Shown here piece after piece: positions 52,239-59,951 of a stretch of DNA of 64,000 bases; the stretch's first letter is position 1; every line of letters starts with the position of its first letter. A program made the translations under genes and the position numbers. Below the pieces are notes generated by a model. That model was not told the DNA's origin. It searched no databases and saw only the letters and a list, made by a program, of their open reading frames with translations. The DNA lies in NCBI GenBank assembly GCA_964587815.1, contig CAZPMH010000010.1:15359-79358 (forward strand). The letters run 5' to 3'. The DNA comes from UBA1672 sp964587815. Lineage in GTDB: Bacteria > Pseudomonadota > Alphaproteobacteria > Micavibrionales > Micavibrionaceae.

Positions 52239-52907
52239 ATGACTGTCGTTTTAACGCCCGAACTTGTACTGCGCGCCTATTGTGAAGGCATTTTCCCTAT
52301 GGCGGAAAGTGCGGACGATGACCGTGTGTTTTGGGTTTGCCCTGAAAAGCGGGGTCAGCTGTCTATCGCAGATATGCATGTGCCGAAGCGTTTGAAGAAA
52401 AATGTACGACAAATGAAATTACAGGGTGCGCCTTATGAGATACGCGTTAATCACGCGTTTGAAGAGGTGGTAAAATCCTGCGGGGCGCGCACAAAGACGC
52501 GACAAGAAACCTGGATAAACCCGCATATTGCGGAGACATTCCGCGCGCTTCACGATTTAGGCTTTGCGCATAGCGTTGAATGTTGGGTTGATGACACGCT
52601 GGTTGGCGGGCTTTACGGGCTTTCTATCGGCGCGGCGTTTTTTGGTGAGAGCATGTTTTCACGCATGCGTGATGCAAGCAAGGTTTGTCTTGTGCATTTG
52701 GCCGCGCGGCTTTATCACGCAGAGTATGATGTTCTCGATACGCAGTTTGTGAATGATCATTTGACGCAATTTGGCGTTTATGAAATTTCGCATGAGGAGT
52801 ATTTGAGCGTTTTGCAGCCAAGCCTGTCGAAAAAAAGGCGCTTTGATTTTCATGTGCCGTGCGAGAAAGCACTGGTTGAGGCTTATTTATCACGGAACAC
52901 AGAATAA
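52239..52907 (+). CDS. aat: Leucyl/phenylalanyl-tRNA--protein transferase
   Basis: Aat adds Leu or Phe to proteins starting with Lys or Arg, creating N-degrons read by ClpS. 222 residues from ATG 52239: LVLRAYCEGIFPMAE, WVCPEKRGQL, TWINPHIAETFRALHDLGFAHSVE (shown as motif, family typical), GGLYGLSIGAAFFGESMFSR and DTQFVNDHLTQFG. Present with clpS and clpA in the same window. Confidence 0.96.
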   Translation: MTVVLTPELVLRAYCEGIFPMAESADDDRVFWVCPEKRGQLSIADMHVPKRLKKNVRQMKLQGAPYEIRVNHAFEEVVKSCGARTKTRQETWINPHIAETFRALHDLGFAHSVECWVDDTLVGGLYGLSIGAAFFGESMFSRMRDASKVCLVHLAARLYHAEYDVLDTQFVNDHLTQFGVYEISHEEYLSVLQPSLSKKRRFDFHVPCEKALVEAYLSRNTE

Positions 52908-52915
52908 GGTTAAGG

Positions 52916-53398
52916 CTACTCTTCTGTTTCTTCGTCCAGAATTTCGTCATCCAAATTTTCGTCACCCACGTCATCTTCTACAACAGGAATGTTTTCAGGT
53001 TTAACGTCTTCAGGGCCAAGGCATTCCAGTACCCATACATCATAGATCGGGTGATCCATGGGCGAAAGACCGGGTGATGATGCGAACATCCATCCGCTGA
53101 ACACCCATTCGGCTTTTTCCTTTGAGTCGACTTCCCAGACTTGAAGGAACGCGGCTGATTCCGGTTCATCGACGGGAGAAGATTTTTTGCAGGTTTTGAC
53201 GCGGATATAAAGGGGGCCGAATTTTAACGTGTTGCCGACCTTCGCGTCGAATGTCATGGTGCGCGCGGTGGCCTTGTCCAAGGATTGAAGACGAATGCGT
53301 GGGTATTCCGTCATTTCCCTCGCGCTCACTTCGCTTGGTATTACGATCAGGGCGCAGAGGAGTACGGCGAGATATTTTAGTATCTTATAGCTCTTCAT
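52916..53398 (-). CDS. DUF2155 exported protein
   Basis: 160 residues from ATG 53398 (MKSYKILKYLAVLLCAL), which starts the signal peptide; the frame extends upstream through mlaD. The mature part has the DUF2155 pattern: KATARTMTFDAKVGNTLKFG, IRVKTCKKSS and FSGWMFASSPGLSPMDHPIY, ending in a Cys (VLECLG). The Asp/Glu-rich tail is variable. Its start lies 14 bases inside mlaD. Function unknown; conserved next to the NDUFA12 gene in alphaproteobacteria. Confidence 0.88.
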   Translation of the reverse strand: MKSYKILKYLAVLLCALIVIPSEVSAREMTEYPRIRLQSLDKATARTMTFDAKVGNTLKFGPLYIRVKTCKKSSPVDEPESAAFLQVWEVDSKEKAEWVFSGWMFASSPGLSPMDHPIYDVWVLECLGPEDVKPENIPVVEDDVGDENLDDEILDEETEE

Positions 53399-53870
53399 TC
53401 TCGCTCTCGTCAGATCCGCCTTTGTCATCATTTTGCATACTGAAAATGAATTTTCCGAGAAGCTGCTCAAGATTTTGCGGGCTTTGGGTGAATTCAATCG
53501 CATCTCCGGCTTCCAGCATTTCCGTATCTCCACCCGGCTCTAACGATAAATACTGGCCACCAAGAAGGCTTTCACTTGTGATGATGGCTCCTGTATCATA
53601 AGGAATTTTATGCTGGTTGCGGATATTCATAGAAACACGCGCCTTATAGCGATCAGGCACAAGGTCAATTGCTGCGACAGACCCGACTTTTACACCACTG
53701 ATCCGAACACTATCCCCTACTTTCAGGCTTCCTATGCTTTGGAAATCAGCAGTGATAATGTATCCGTCCGTATCTGCGATATCGGCAGTTTTGACGGAAT
53801 AGCTCAAGAATGCAGCGGCCGCGACCAAAACGATGAATCCGATCAGTGTTTCTGTCATGCTTCTTTTCAT
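53385..53870 (-). CDS. mlaD: MlaD-type phospholipid-transport protein
   Basis: Inner-membrane-anchored MCE-domain protein of the Mla pathway for outer-membrane lipid asymmetry. 161 residues: membrane helix 9-26, MCE domain (ADFQSIGSLKVGDSVRISGVKVG, then YDTGAIITSESLLGGQYLSLEPGG as shorter motifs), variable tail. mlaE and mlaF are not adjacent, unlike in E. coli; here it sits between NDUFA12 and DUF2155 genes. Confidence 0.93.
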   Translation of the reverse strand: MKRSMTETLIGFIVLVAAAAFLSYSVKTADIADTDGYIITADFQSIGSLKVGDSVRISGVKVGSVAAIDLVPDRYKARVSMNIRNQHKIPYDTGAIITSESLLGGQYLSLEPGGDTEMLEAGDAIEFTQSPQNLEQLLGKFIFSMQNDDKGGSDESENEEL

Positions 53871-53907
53871 AGGGTTTGCTTTCTTTATTTATTTTTCAAA
53901 AAAAAAT

Positions 53908-54303
53908 TTAGTCGGACGGCGTCCATGCCTCGTAATCGCCTGTCGCTTTATCGCGTTCGCCGCCTGCCAAAACATGGCCTTTCGGAACGTATGCTTTATT
54001 CGTGCCTGTCATGTTTGGTATGTGCGGTTTCTGCCACGGTCTGCGTAATGACGGTGCATCGGGGTCGGGTACGGCATTTGTCTGATGGTGCAACCAGCCA
54101 TGCCATTCGGGCGGTATTGCGCTCGGGTCGGGCGCGTCTTTGTAAATCACCCAGCGGCGCGGTCTTTGATACCCTTTACGTGCGGGTGATTCAAAGTATG
54201 TGTTTCCTGCCTCGTCCGTGCCGATTTTCTTGCCGCGTGATGTCAGTTTAAATACCGAAATATGTGCGGGCGAGAGAATGCCTAAAAAGCTAAAAAATCC
54301 CAT
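53908..54303 (-). CDS. NADH:ubiquinone oxidoreductase subunit NDUFA12 (17.2 kDa type)
   Basis: Accessory subunit of complex I shared by alphaproteobacteria and mitochondria. 131 residues: GTDEAGNTYFE, RRWVIYK, IPPEWHGWLHHQTNAVP, PWQKPHIPNMTGT and a GHVLAGGERDKATGDYEAW C-terminus are characteristic. Supports an alphaproteobacterial origin. Upstream of mlaD, 37 bases away. Confidence 0.95.
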   Translation of the reverse strand: MGFFSFLGILSPAHISVFKLTSRGKKIGTDEAGNTYFESPARKGYQRPRRWVIYKDAPDPSAIPPEWHGWLHHQTNAVPDPDAPSLRRPWQKPHIPNMTGTNKAYVPKGHVLAGGERDKATGDYEAWTPSD

Positions 54304-54449
54304 TCGTAATATTCGCTCTTGTTTTCCAGTTTGCGTCTTCTATACATATAGTGTGTTGCATGTATTCACAAGGGGGCTTTGTGCTTTTTGCGCTGGATTG
54401 AATGCGCTCTGCGGCACTGTTTTATTTTTGAGAAAAAGAAGGACTTATC

Positions 54450-54923
54450 ATGACATCGAATGCTGAATTAGACGCGAAATTAAACGAATTAGGCTTGAGC
54501 CTGCCAGAAGTCGCGGCACCAGCGGCGAATTACGTTCCTTATGTCGTGGTTGATAAAATGGTCTACGTCTCAGGGCAAATTCCGTTTTTGAACGGCGAGA
54601 AAATGCACTTAGGTCGCGTTGGTGATGATTTGAGCGTTGAAGACGGCGCAGCGGCGGCACAGGCCTGCGCGTTAAATATTTTGGCGCAAGTTAAGGACGC
54701 CGCGGGTGGTGATTGGGGCACGGTTAAACGGTGTATCAAGCTCGGCGGTTTTGTGAATTCCACGCCTGATTTTACCGATCAGCCGACAGTGATTAACGGC
54801 GCGTCAAATCTAATCGCCGATGTGATGGGGGAAAGCGGTAAGCACGCGCGGTTTGCGGTGAGTGCTCCATCCTTGCCACTTGGTGTGGCGGTTGAGATTG
54901 ACGCGGTGTTTGAGCTGGCTTGA
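54450..54923 (+). CDS. RidA family protein
   Basis: RidA-type proteins hydrolyse reactive enamine/imine intermediates or act as regulators. 157 residues, with NYVPYVVVDKMVYVSGQIPF, GDDLSVEDGAAAAQACALN (shown short) and the C-terminal SLPLGVAVEIDAVFEL containing the conserved region before Glu. It belongs to the longer RidA subgroup, where the active-site Arg is often replaced; here the block reads GKHARFAVSAPSLPLG, with Arg present. Substrate unknown. Confidence 0.9.
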   Translation: MTSNAELDAKLNELGLSLPEVAAPAANYVPYVVVDKMVYVSGQIPFLNGEKMHLGRVGDDLSVEDGAAAAQACALNILAQVKDAAGGDWGTVKRCIKLGGFVNSTPDFTDQPTVINGASNLIADVMGESGKHARFAVSAPSLPLGVAVEIDAVFELA

Positions 54924-54987
54924 TTTTTTGTTTTACAACTCCAGTAAAAACTACCATTTCATATGTAAATTCTGTATTATTGAAGTA

Positions 54988-55275
54988 ATGAAAGCGTCTT
55001 TAACACTTAATAAAAGCAATCAAATTGCTTTATTTTATGATGAAAAGCTAGAGTCCGCGCCGGAATGGGCATCGATTGACGTTAAAATGGGTGAGGTTTT
55101 TCTGGGTGGTGAAGATGGCGAAAATGTTCGTATAAAGCTGGATAGCGTTAAAGACGGCGTTTATGAACGGGTGCAATATGAGGCTGAAATATTATTGGTT
55201 TTGGTCGATAGTACGGATGGAAAGAAACCAATAGAAGCCGTTTACTGTCCGCTGATGGTTTCGCAGGAATTTTAG
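54988..55275 (+). CDS. Hypothetical protein
   Basis: 95 residues from ATG 54988; the frame continues upstream inside ridA without family character. Beta-rich, acidic, for example VKMGEVFLGGEDGENVRIKL. No family recognised. One of three consecutive unknown genes (54988-56425) with short spacers, between ridA and metF. Confidence 0.55.
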   Translation: MKASLTLNKSNQIALFYDEKLESAPEWASIDVKMGEVFLGGEDGENVRIKLDSVKDGVYERVQYEAEILLVLVDSTDGKKPIEAVYCPLMVSQEF

Positions 55276-55303
55276 AATTTGAATAAAAAAGCAGGGGTAT
55301 GAC

Positions 55304-56047
55304 ATGGAAAACGCAGTAGAGACAAGCGATAATAAAGGCAACGAATTATACCATCTTTTGGAGTTGGAGCGTTTGCGCGCCGCTGCGGGTGGTGGTTATT
55401 CATACATTGAGAGAACCGAATTCGGTAAGCACATTGATGAGGTGAATGGTTTTTACGGTGGCTTGTCTGATGAACAAAAAGAACTTTTCGTGACACCACT
55501 TGGCCATCATGAAGGACGCGAAGCGTTTGAGAACAGTCTGAATGATTCACAGCGAGAGCAGTGGGACAATATTAAGGATGAGGCCGGCAGGCTGGAAATT
55601 AATGTCACTCCCGATAATTTGAGTGATTTAGAGCTTGCTGCGACCAACCTTCGCAATATGGTGGATCAGGGGTTTTCCGATAATCCCGAGGTTAGGGCTA
55701 TTCAAGAACAGACAATTGAAAGCCTTGGCGGCATTGAAGGCGTGAATGATATTATTCAAAAAAGTATGACACCCGGCTTTGATCTGGACGATCTTTCCCC
55801 AGAGGTTCAGGACGCGCTTCTTGAGGCACAAAACGGACGGCATGAGTTCGTTGTAACAGCGGATAATGATGTTTCAAACGACGCTGCGGCGACCGTCGAT
55901 GCGTTTTTCGATGGGGAGACCCCCGAAGAAGTTGGCCAGCATAATGGCGGCGCGATGCCGGACGATATGGTTCCAGCCAACGACACTACTGCTCCTGCAC
56001 AGGACATGGGTCAAAACCCTGCTGTGACAAACCCGGGATTGGGTTAA
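55304..56047 (+). CDS. Hypothetical acidic protein
   Basis: 247 residues, strongly acidic, helical N-terminal two-thirds (ELYHLLELERLRAAAGGG, LSDLELAATNLRNMVDQG), Pro/Ala/Asp-rich tail (MVPANDTTAPAQDMGQNPAV). No signal peptide, membrane helix or recognised motif. GCAGGGG lies ahead of the ATG. Possibly an exported or structural protein of the three-gene unknown cluster. Confidence 0.6.
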   Translation: MENAVETSDNKGNELYHLLELERLRAAAGGGYSYIERTEFGKHIDEVNGFYGGLSDEQKELFVTPLGHHEGREAFENSLNDSQREQWDNIKDEAGRLEINVTPDNLSDLELAATNLRNMVDQGFSDNPEVRAIQEQTIESLGGIEGVNDIIQKSMTPGFDLDDLSPEVQDALLEAQNGRHEFVVTADNDVSNDAAATVDAFFDGETPEEVGQHNGGAMPDDMVPANDTTAPAQDMGQNPAVTNPGLG

Positions 56048-56074
56048 GCCTTGCAAAGGTAATCAATTTTTAAA

Positions 56075-56425
56075 ATGAGTAGTGTCGATAATTTTCAAGA
56101 ATGGGAACCTCCTGTATGGCATGCTGATTTTGGTGATCCTTGCCTAGAATTCAACCTTCTCAAAAGTTTTTGCGTTGAAGCAAAAAAGCACTTCCCGCAC
56201 CTAAATTTCGTTTTCGACGCTTTTGAAGAGGGCTACATGTGTGTACAGATCAGTTCTGAAGATGTAAAATTTGCGGAACTGCACGTAACGGATATTGACA
56301 CATGGCGCCTGACTTTTTTCAATCTTCTGAATGACAGAAATGCACCTGATGAACAATCTTTTCAAACGCCACAGCACGGCATTGAGACGTTGAAAAAATT
56401 TGTCGACTATCTTCAAAGCAACTAA
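56075..56425 (+). CDS. Hypothetical protein
   Basis: 116 residues, alpha/beta, for example NLLKSFCVEAKKHFPHLNFVFDAFEEGYMCVQI (broken here by an ordinary loop). No family recognised. Twenty-seven bases after the acidic protein gene and ten before metF (convergent). Confidence 0.55.
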   Translation: MSSVDNFQEWEPPVWHADFGDPCLEFNLLKSFCVEAKKHFPHLNFVFDAFEEGYMCVQISSEDVKFAELHVTDIDTWRLTFFNLLNDRNAPDEQSFQTPQHGIETLKKFVDYLQSN

Positions 56426-56435
56426 ATAATACTAC

Positions 56436-57275
56436 TTACTTAATCGCCTCAACTGCTTGCGTTGTAATGTCGGCTTTGTTCATGGAGTAGTAGTGGATAT
56501 GGCTGATGCCGCTTTTGGCGAAGTCTTCGCTTTGGCTGACGAGCAGGTCGAGTGCGACTTTGCGCATTTCTTCTGATTTGTCTTCTAAGCCACCGAATTT
56601 TTCGTGCATCCAGTCAGGCACGCTGGCTTCACATTTTTTGGCGAAACCGCACATGCCTTTGAAATCATGGACGGGCAGAAGCCCCGGGCAGATTGGGGTT
56701 GTGATTCCCGCCTTTTCGCATTTATCAAGGAAGCGGTAGAAGACATCATTATCAAAGAAAAATTGGGCGATTGCACGGTCTGCACCCGCATCACACTTTA
56801 ATTTCAATGCTTCGATATCGGCGTCTAAGCTCGGCGCATCGGGGTGTTTTTCGGGATATGCGCCGACGGAAATTTCGAAATCATGCTTTTCTTTTAAGGC
56901 TTTAATGAAATTGCTGGTGTAATCGTAATACTCATCGCCTTGGAAATCATCATAGCTTGTACCCTTTGGCAGGTCACCGCGAAGGGCGACGATGTGCTTA
57001 ACGCCTTGATTCCATAGACGGTCGATATAGTCATCCAGATCGGCGCGTGTGGTGGAGAGGAACGTCAAATGCGAGGCGAGCGGAATGTCGGTCATCTCAG
57101 ATATTTTTTTCAAAGCCGCCAGCGTTCCATCCTTCGTAGAGCCGCCCGCGCCATAAGTGACGGTCATATATTTCGGATCCAGTTTCATCAGTTTTTCCAC
57201 CTCGGGCCAAAGTTTTTCGGCCAATTCATCGTTTTTAGGCGGGAAGAATTCAAATGAAAAAGTTGTTTTAGACAC
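56436..57275 (-). CDS. metF: Methylenetetrahydrofolate reductase
   Basis: Reduces 5,10-methylene-THF to 5-methyl-THF, the methyl donor for MetE, which is also in this window. 279 residues from GTG 57275, chosen because AAGGA lies eight bases upstream and MSKTTFSFEFFPPKN is the family start; an earlier GTG at 57302 lacks this. SFEFFPPK, TVTYGAGGSTKDGT, HLTFLSTTRADLDDYI, IVALRGDLP and DADIEALKLKCDAGADRAIAQ all match the FAD-barrel motifs (each quoted in part). Divergent from guaA. Confidence 0.96.
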   Translation of the reverse strand: MSKTTFSFEFFPPKNDELAEKLWPEVEKLMKLDPKYMTVTYGAGGSTKDGTLAALKKISEMTDIPLASHLTFLSTTRADLDDYIDRLWNQGVKHIVALRGDLPKGTSYDDFQGDEYYDYTSNFIKALKEKHDFEISVGAYPEKHPDAPSLDADIEALKLKCDAGADRAIAQFFFDNDVFYRFLDKCEKAGITTPICPGLLPVHDFKGMCGFAKKCEASVPDWMHEKFGGLEDKSEEMRKVALDLLVSQSEDFAKSGISHIHYYSMNKADITTQAVEAIK

Positions 57276-57395
57276 GCGGTTTTTCCTTACATAACTTTGC
57301 ACTTTAATTAGACGAAGCGCATTACAGCATTGTTTTTATGCTCTATCAACAGATTTCGTCTTTGCATCGCGCCCAGAACAGGTTAAAAAAACCAT

Positions 57396-58988
57396 ATGAC
57401 ACAGACACAGGAAAAAGTCGCCACGGCGCATCATATTCATCATGATCATATTTTGATTATTGATTTCGGATCACAGGTTACGCAGCTGATCGCTCGGCGT
57501 TTGCGCGAAAGCGGCGTTTATTGCGAGATTTGGCCTTTTAATCAAGCCGATGAAGCGCGGGTGAATGCTTATAACCCGAAGGGGATTATTTTATCGGGCG
57601 GGCCGCGCTCGGTTTTAGATGAAGATGCGCCGACCGCACCTGAGATTGTGTTTACGCTTGGCGTGCCTGTGTTCGGCATTTGTTACGGGCAACAAACGAT
57701 GGTGCAACAACTTGGCGGAAAGGTTGAAGGCGAGCAAAGCCGCGAGTTTGGCCGCGCTTATGTGGATGTGCTTAGCCATTCGGATATTACCACCAATGTT
57801 TGGGATGAAGGCGCGCACGAACAGGTGTGGATGAGCCACGGCGACCATGTGGCGGAATTGCCCGACGGATTTGAAGTGGTGGCAAAATCGGACGGTGCGC
57901 CGTTTGCCTTTATCGCGGATACAAAACGTAAATTTTATGGCGTGCAGTTCCACCCTGAAGTTGTGCATACGCTGCATGGGAAAGATTTGCTGAAAAACTT
58001 CACTCATAATGTGTGTGGTTGTGCGGGCGATTGGACGATGGCAGCCTTCCGTGAGGAGCAGATTGAAAAAATCCGCGCCCAAGTCGGCGATGGTCAGGTG
58101 ATATGCGGCCTGTCAGGCGGGGTGGATAGCTCCGTCACAGCCGTTTTGATCCATGAGGCGATTGGTGATCAGCTGACCTGTATTTATGTCGATACGGGCC
58201 TGATGCGCGCGGGTGAGAGCGAGCAAGTGGTTGATTTGTTCCGCAACCATTACAACATTCCGCTGATCCACGAAGATGCGAGTGATAAGTTCCTTGGCGG
58301 GCTGGAGGGGATTTCCGACCCTGAGATGAAGCGCAAGCTGATCGGGAATATGTTTATTGAGGTGTTTGACACCTGCTCTGCCCGTGTGGGCGGCGCGAAG
58401 TTCCTAGCGCAGGGCACGCTGTACCCTGATGTGATTGAGAGTGTGAGTTTTGGCGGCGGGCCGTCTGAGACGATTAAGAGCCACCATAATGTCGGCGGTT
58501 TGCCTGATGATATGGAATTGGAACTGGTTGAGCCGATGCGCGAATTGTTTAAGGATGAGGTGCGCGCGCTCGGGCGAGAGCTGGGTATGCCCGAAGATTT
58601 CATTCGCCGTCACCCCTTCCCCGGCCCGGGTTTGGCGATTCGTATTCCGGGTGAGATTACGCAGGAGAAGATTGATATCTTGCGCAAGGCCGATACGGTG
58701 TATTTGGACGAAATTCGCAAGGCGGGGCTGTATGATGAGATTTGGCAGGCCTTTGCTGTTCTGTTGCCCGTGAAAACCGTTGGTGTGATGGGCGATGCGC
58801 GCACCTATGATTATGTGTGTGCTCTGCGCGCCGTGACCTCAACCGATGGGATGACGGCGGATTACTACCCGTTTGAACATGAATTTTTAGGGCGCGTCAG
58901 CACTCGGATCATCAATGAAGTGCACGGCATCAACCGCGTCACCTATGACATCACCAGCAAACCCCCCGGCACGATCGAGTGGGAGTGA
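57396..58988 (+). CDS. guaA: GMP synthase (glutamine-hydrolysing)
   Basis: Converts XMP to GMP. 530 residues: class I glutamine amidotransferase first (ILSGGPRSVLDE, nucleophile Cys96 in GICYGQQ, catalytic His in FHPEVVHT near 187), then the ATP-pyrophosphatase domain with LSGGVDSSVTA near 239 and the C-terminal dimerisation domain (ITSKPPGTIEWE). The N-terminal HHIHHDH tail before ILIIDFGSQ is an unusual His-rich extension of about 18 residues. The following lipoprotein gene starts four bases after its stop. Confidence 0.97.
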   Translation: MTQTQEKVATAHHIHHDHILIIDFGSQVTQLIARRLRESGVYCEIWPFNQADEARVNAYNPKGIILSGGPRSVLDEDAPTAPEIVFTLGVPVFGICYGQQTMVQQLGGKVEGEQSREFGRAYVDVLSHSDITTNVWDEGAHEQVWMSHGDHVAELPDGFEVVAKSDGAPFAFIADTKRKFYGVQFHPEVVHTLHGKDLLKNFTHNVCGCAGDWTMAAFREEQIEKIRAQVGDGQVICGLSGGVDSSVTAVLIHEAIGDQLTCIYVDTGLMRAGESEQVVDLFRNHYNIPLIHEDASDKFLGGLEGISDPEMKRKLIGNMFIEVFDTCSARVGGAKFLAQGTLYPDVIESVSFGGGPSETIKSHHNVGGLPDDMELELVEPMRELFKDEVRALGRELGMPEDFIRRHPFPGPGLAIRIPGEITQEKIDILRKADTVYLDEIRKAGLYDEIWQAFAVLLPVKTVGVMGDARTYDYVCALRAVTSTDGMTADYYPFEHEFLGRVSTRIINEVHGINRVTYDITSKPPGTIEWE

Positions 58989-58992
58989 TTTT

Positions 58993-59364
58993 ATGAATAA
59001 CTACCATTTCTTATTACTAATATGTTCAGCGTTTGTTTTTTCATCATGTGCTACACCTGTAAGCCATACGAACAAGCCAATGCAAACCTATGACAAAGAT
59101 ACTGAATATGTGATCGAGGAAGCTGATAATGGGTTTGGAGTCACAATATATTATTCACGATATCAATTTATACCAGAAAGCGATGCTGTAGCTATGGCAT
59201 GCAAATCAAACTTAACAGCAATAGCTTGGGAAGTGAGCGATCAACGCGGCAAAGAAATAGAACCTATTAATGAACAAAGAATACGTCTTTCTATGGGGCG
59301 CAATGGGTTCTCTGGAATTACATCTTGCCAAGCAAGTGCAAAAGTTTTTTGGAAAGAGCCTTAA
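58993..59364 (+). CDS. Probable lipoprotein
   Basis: 123 residues from ATG 58993, with GGGAGTG six bases upstream. MNNYHFLLLICSAFVFSSCA is a lipoprotein-type signal with the lipobox Cys at 19, so the mature protein is probably attached to a membrane. The rest is a small beta domain without a recognised family. AT-rich relative to guaA upstream. Convergent with the toxin gene, three bases apart. Confidence 0.6.
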   Translation: MNNYHFLLLICSAFVFSSCATPVSHTNKPMQTYDKDTEYVIEEADNGFGVTIYYSRYQFIPESDAVAMACKSNLTAIAWEVSDQRGKEIEPINEQRIRLSMGRNGFSGITSCQASAKVFWKEP

Positions 59365-59367
59365 AGA

Positions 59368-59640
59368 CTAACGCTTTAAATCGCGGTAGAAATTTTCGTG
59401 GGAGCCGAAGGCCAGCAGGGTGAGGGTGATTTTTTCGTCTTCGTAAGTGTAGGCGATGAGGGTGAGTTGGCCGACCATTTTGAATTTATGCACGCGCACG
59501 CCTGCCAGCTCGCCTTTTTTCATAGCGCCTATTTCAACGTTGTCCATAATATCTTTTACGGCGCGCTCTAAATCGAGCCGTTGATTTTTCTTTAGCTTTT
59601 TCGTTGCTTTTTTAAATGCGGGCTTTTGCAGGACAATCAT
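59368..59640 (-). CDS. RelE/ParE-type toxin
   Basis: 90 residues, basic. KPAFKKATKKLKKNQRLDLE opens the fold, LAGVRVHKFKMVGQLTLIAYTY is the central beta sheet and LLAFGSHENFYRDLKR the C-terminal strand and helix typical of RelE/ParE-superfamily toxins. Second gene after its antitoxin, 21 bases apart. Whether it targets mRNA on the ribosome (RelE) or gyrase (ParE) cannot be told; the GSHENFYRDLKR tail is common in YoeB/HigB-like and ParE-like members. Confidence 0.8.
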   Translation of the reverse strand: MIVLQKPAFKKATKKLKKNQRLDLERAVKDIMDNVEIGAMKKGELAGVRVHKFKMVGQLTLIAYTYEDEKITLTLLAFGSHENFYRDLKR

Positions 59641-59661
59641 GACAGCCTCCCGCCCAGGCGT

Positions 59662-59880
59662 TTAATCGCGAAGCTCCGTAAACTCGAAAGAGGTTGCGTC
59701 CTCTTCCTCCCTCGCCAAAAAAATATCTTTGATAAACTCATAAGGAAGGTCAGGGTTTTCCTCACACGCCTTGCCGATTTTCGCCCAATATTCAATCTGT
59801 TTGGGCGTGGAGCGACTGTAAACTTGCGCATATTTCTTTGCTTTCTCGACGAGGTCGTCAGATAAATTGATTGTAGTCAT
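59662..59880 (-). CDS. ParD-like antitoxin
   Basis: 72 residues from ATG 59880. N-terminal MTTINLSDDLVEKAKKYAQV is a ribbon-helix-helix DNA-binding start, followed by RSTPKQIEYWAKIGKACEEN, the hallmark of the ParD-like antitoxin family, and an acidic C-terminus that would neutralise the basic toxin. It is upstream of the toxin, the standard order. Confidence 0.82.
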   Translation of the reverse strand: MTTINLSDDLVEKAKKYAQVYSRSTPKQIEYWAKIGKACEENPDLPYEFIKDIFLAREEEDATSFEFTELRD

Positions 59881-59883
59881 AAC

Positions 59884-59951
59884 ATCGTCCCATTGCACCT
59901 TCCCACAAATAAAAGTACAACAAAACACAATAAAATACAACAATTTATTGT
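59884..59951. promoter_or_regulatory. Candidate operator/promoter region of the toxin-antitoxin pair
   Basis: A/C-rich stretch with repeated ACAA units and an inverted repeat ACAATAAA (59927-59934) / TTTATTGT (59944-59951), nine bases apart. Ribbon-helix-helix antitoxins usually bind such repeats. It overlaps the stop codon of the acyltransferase gene. Confidence 0.4.
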
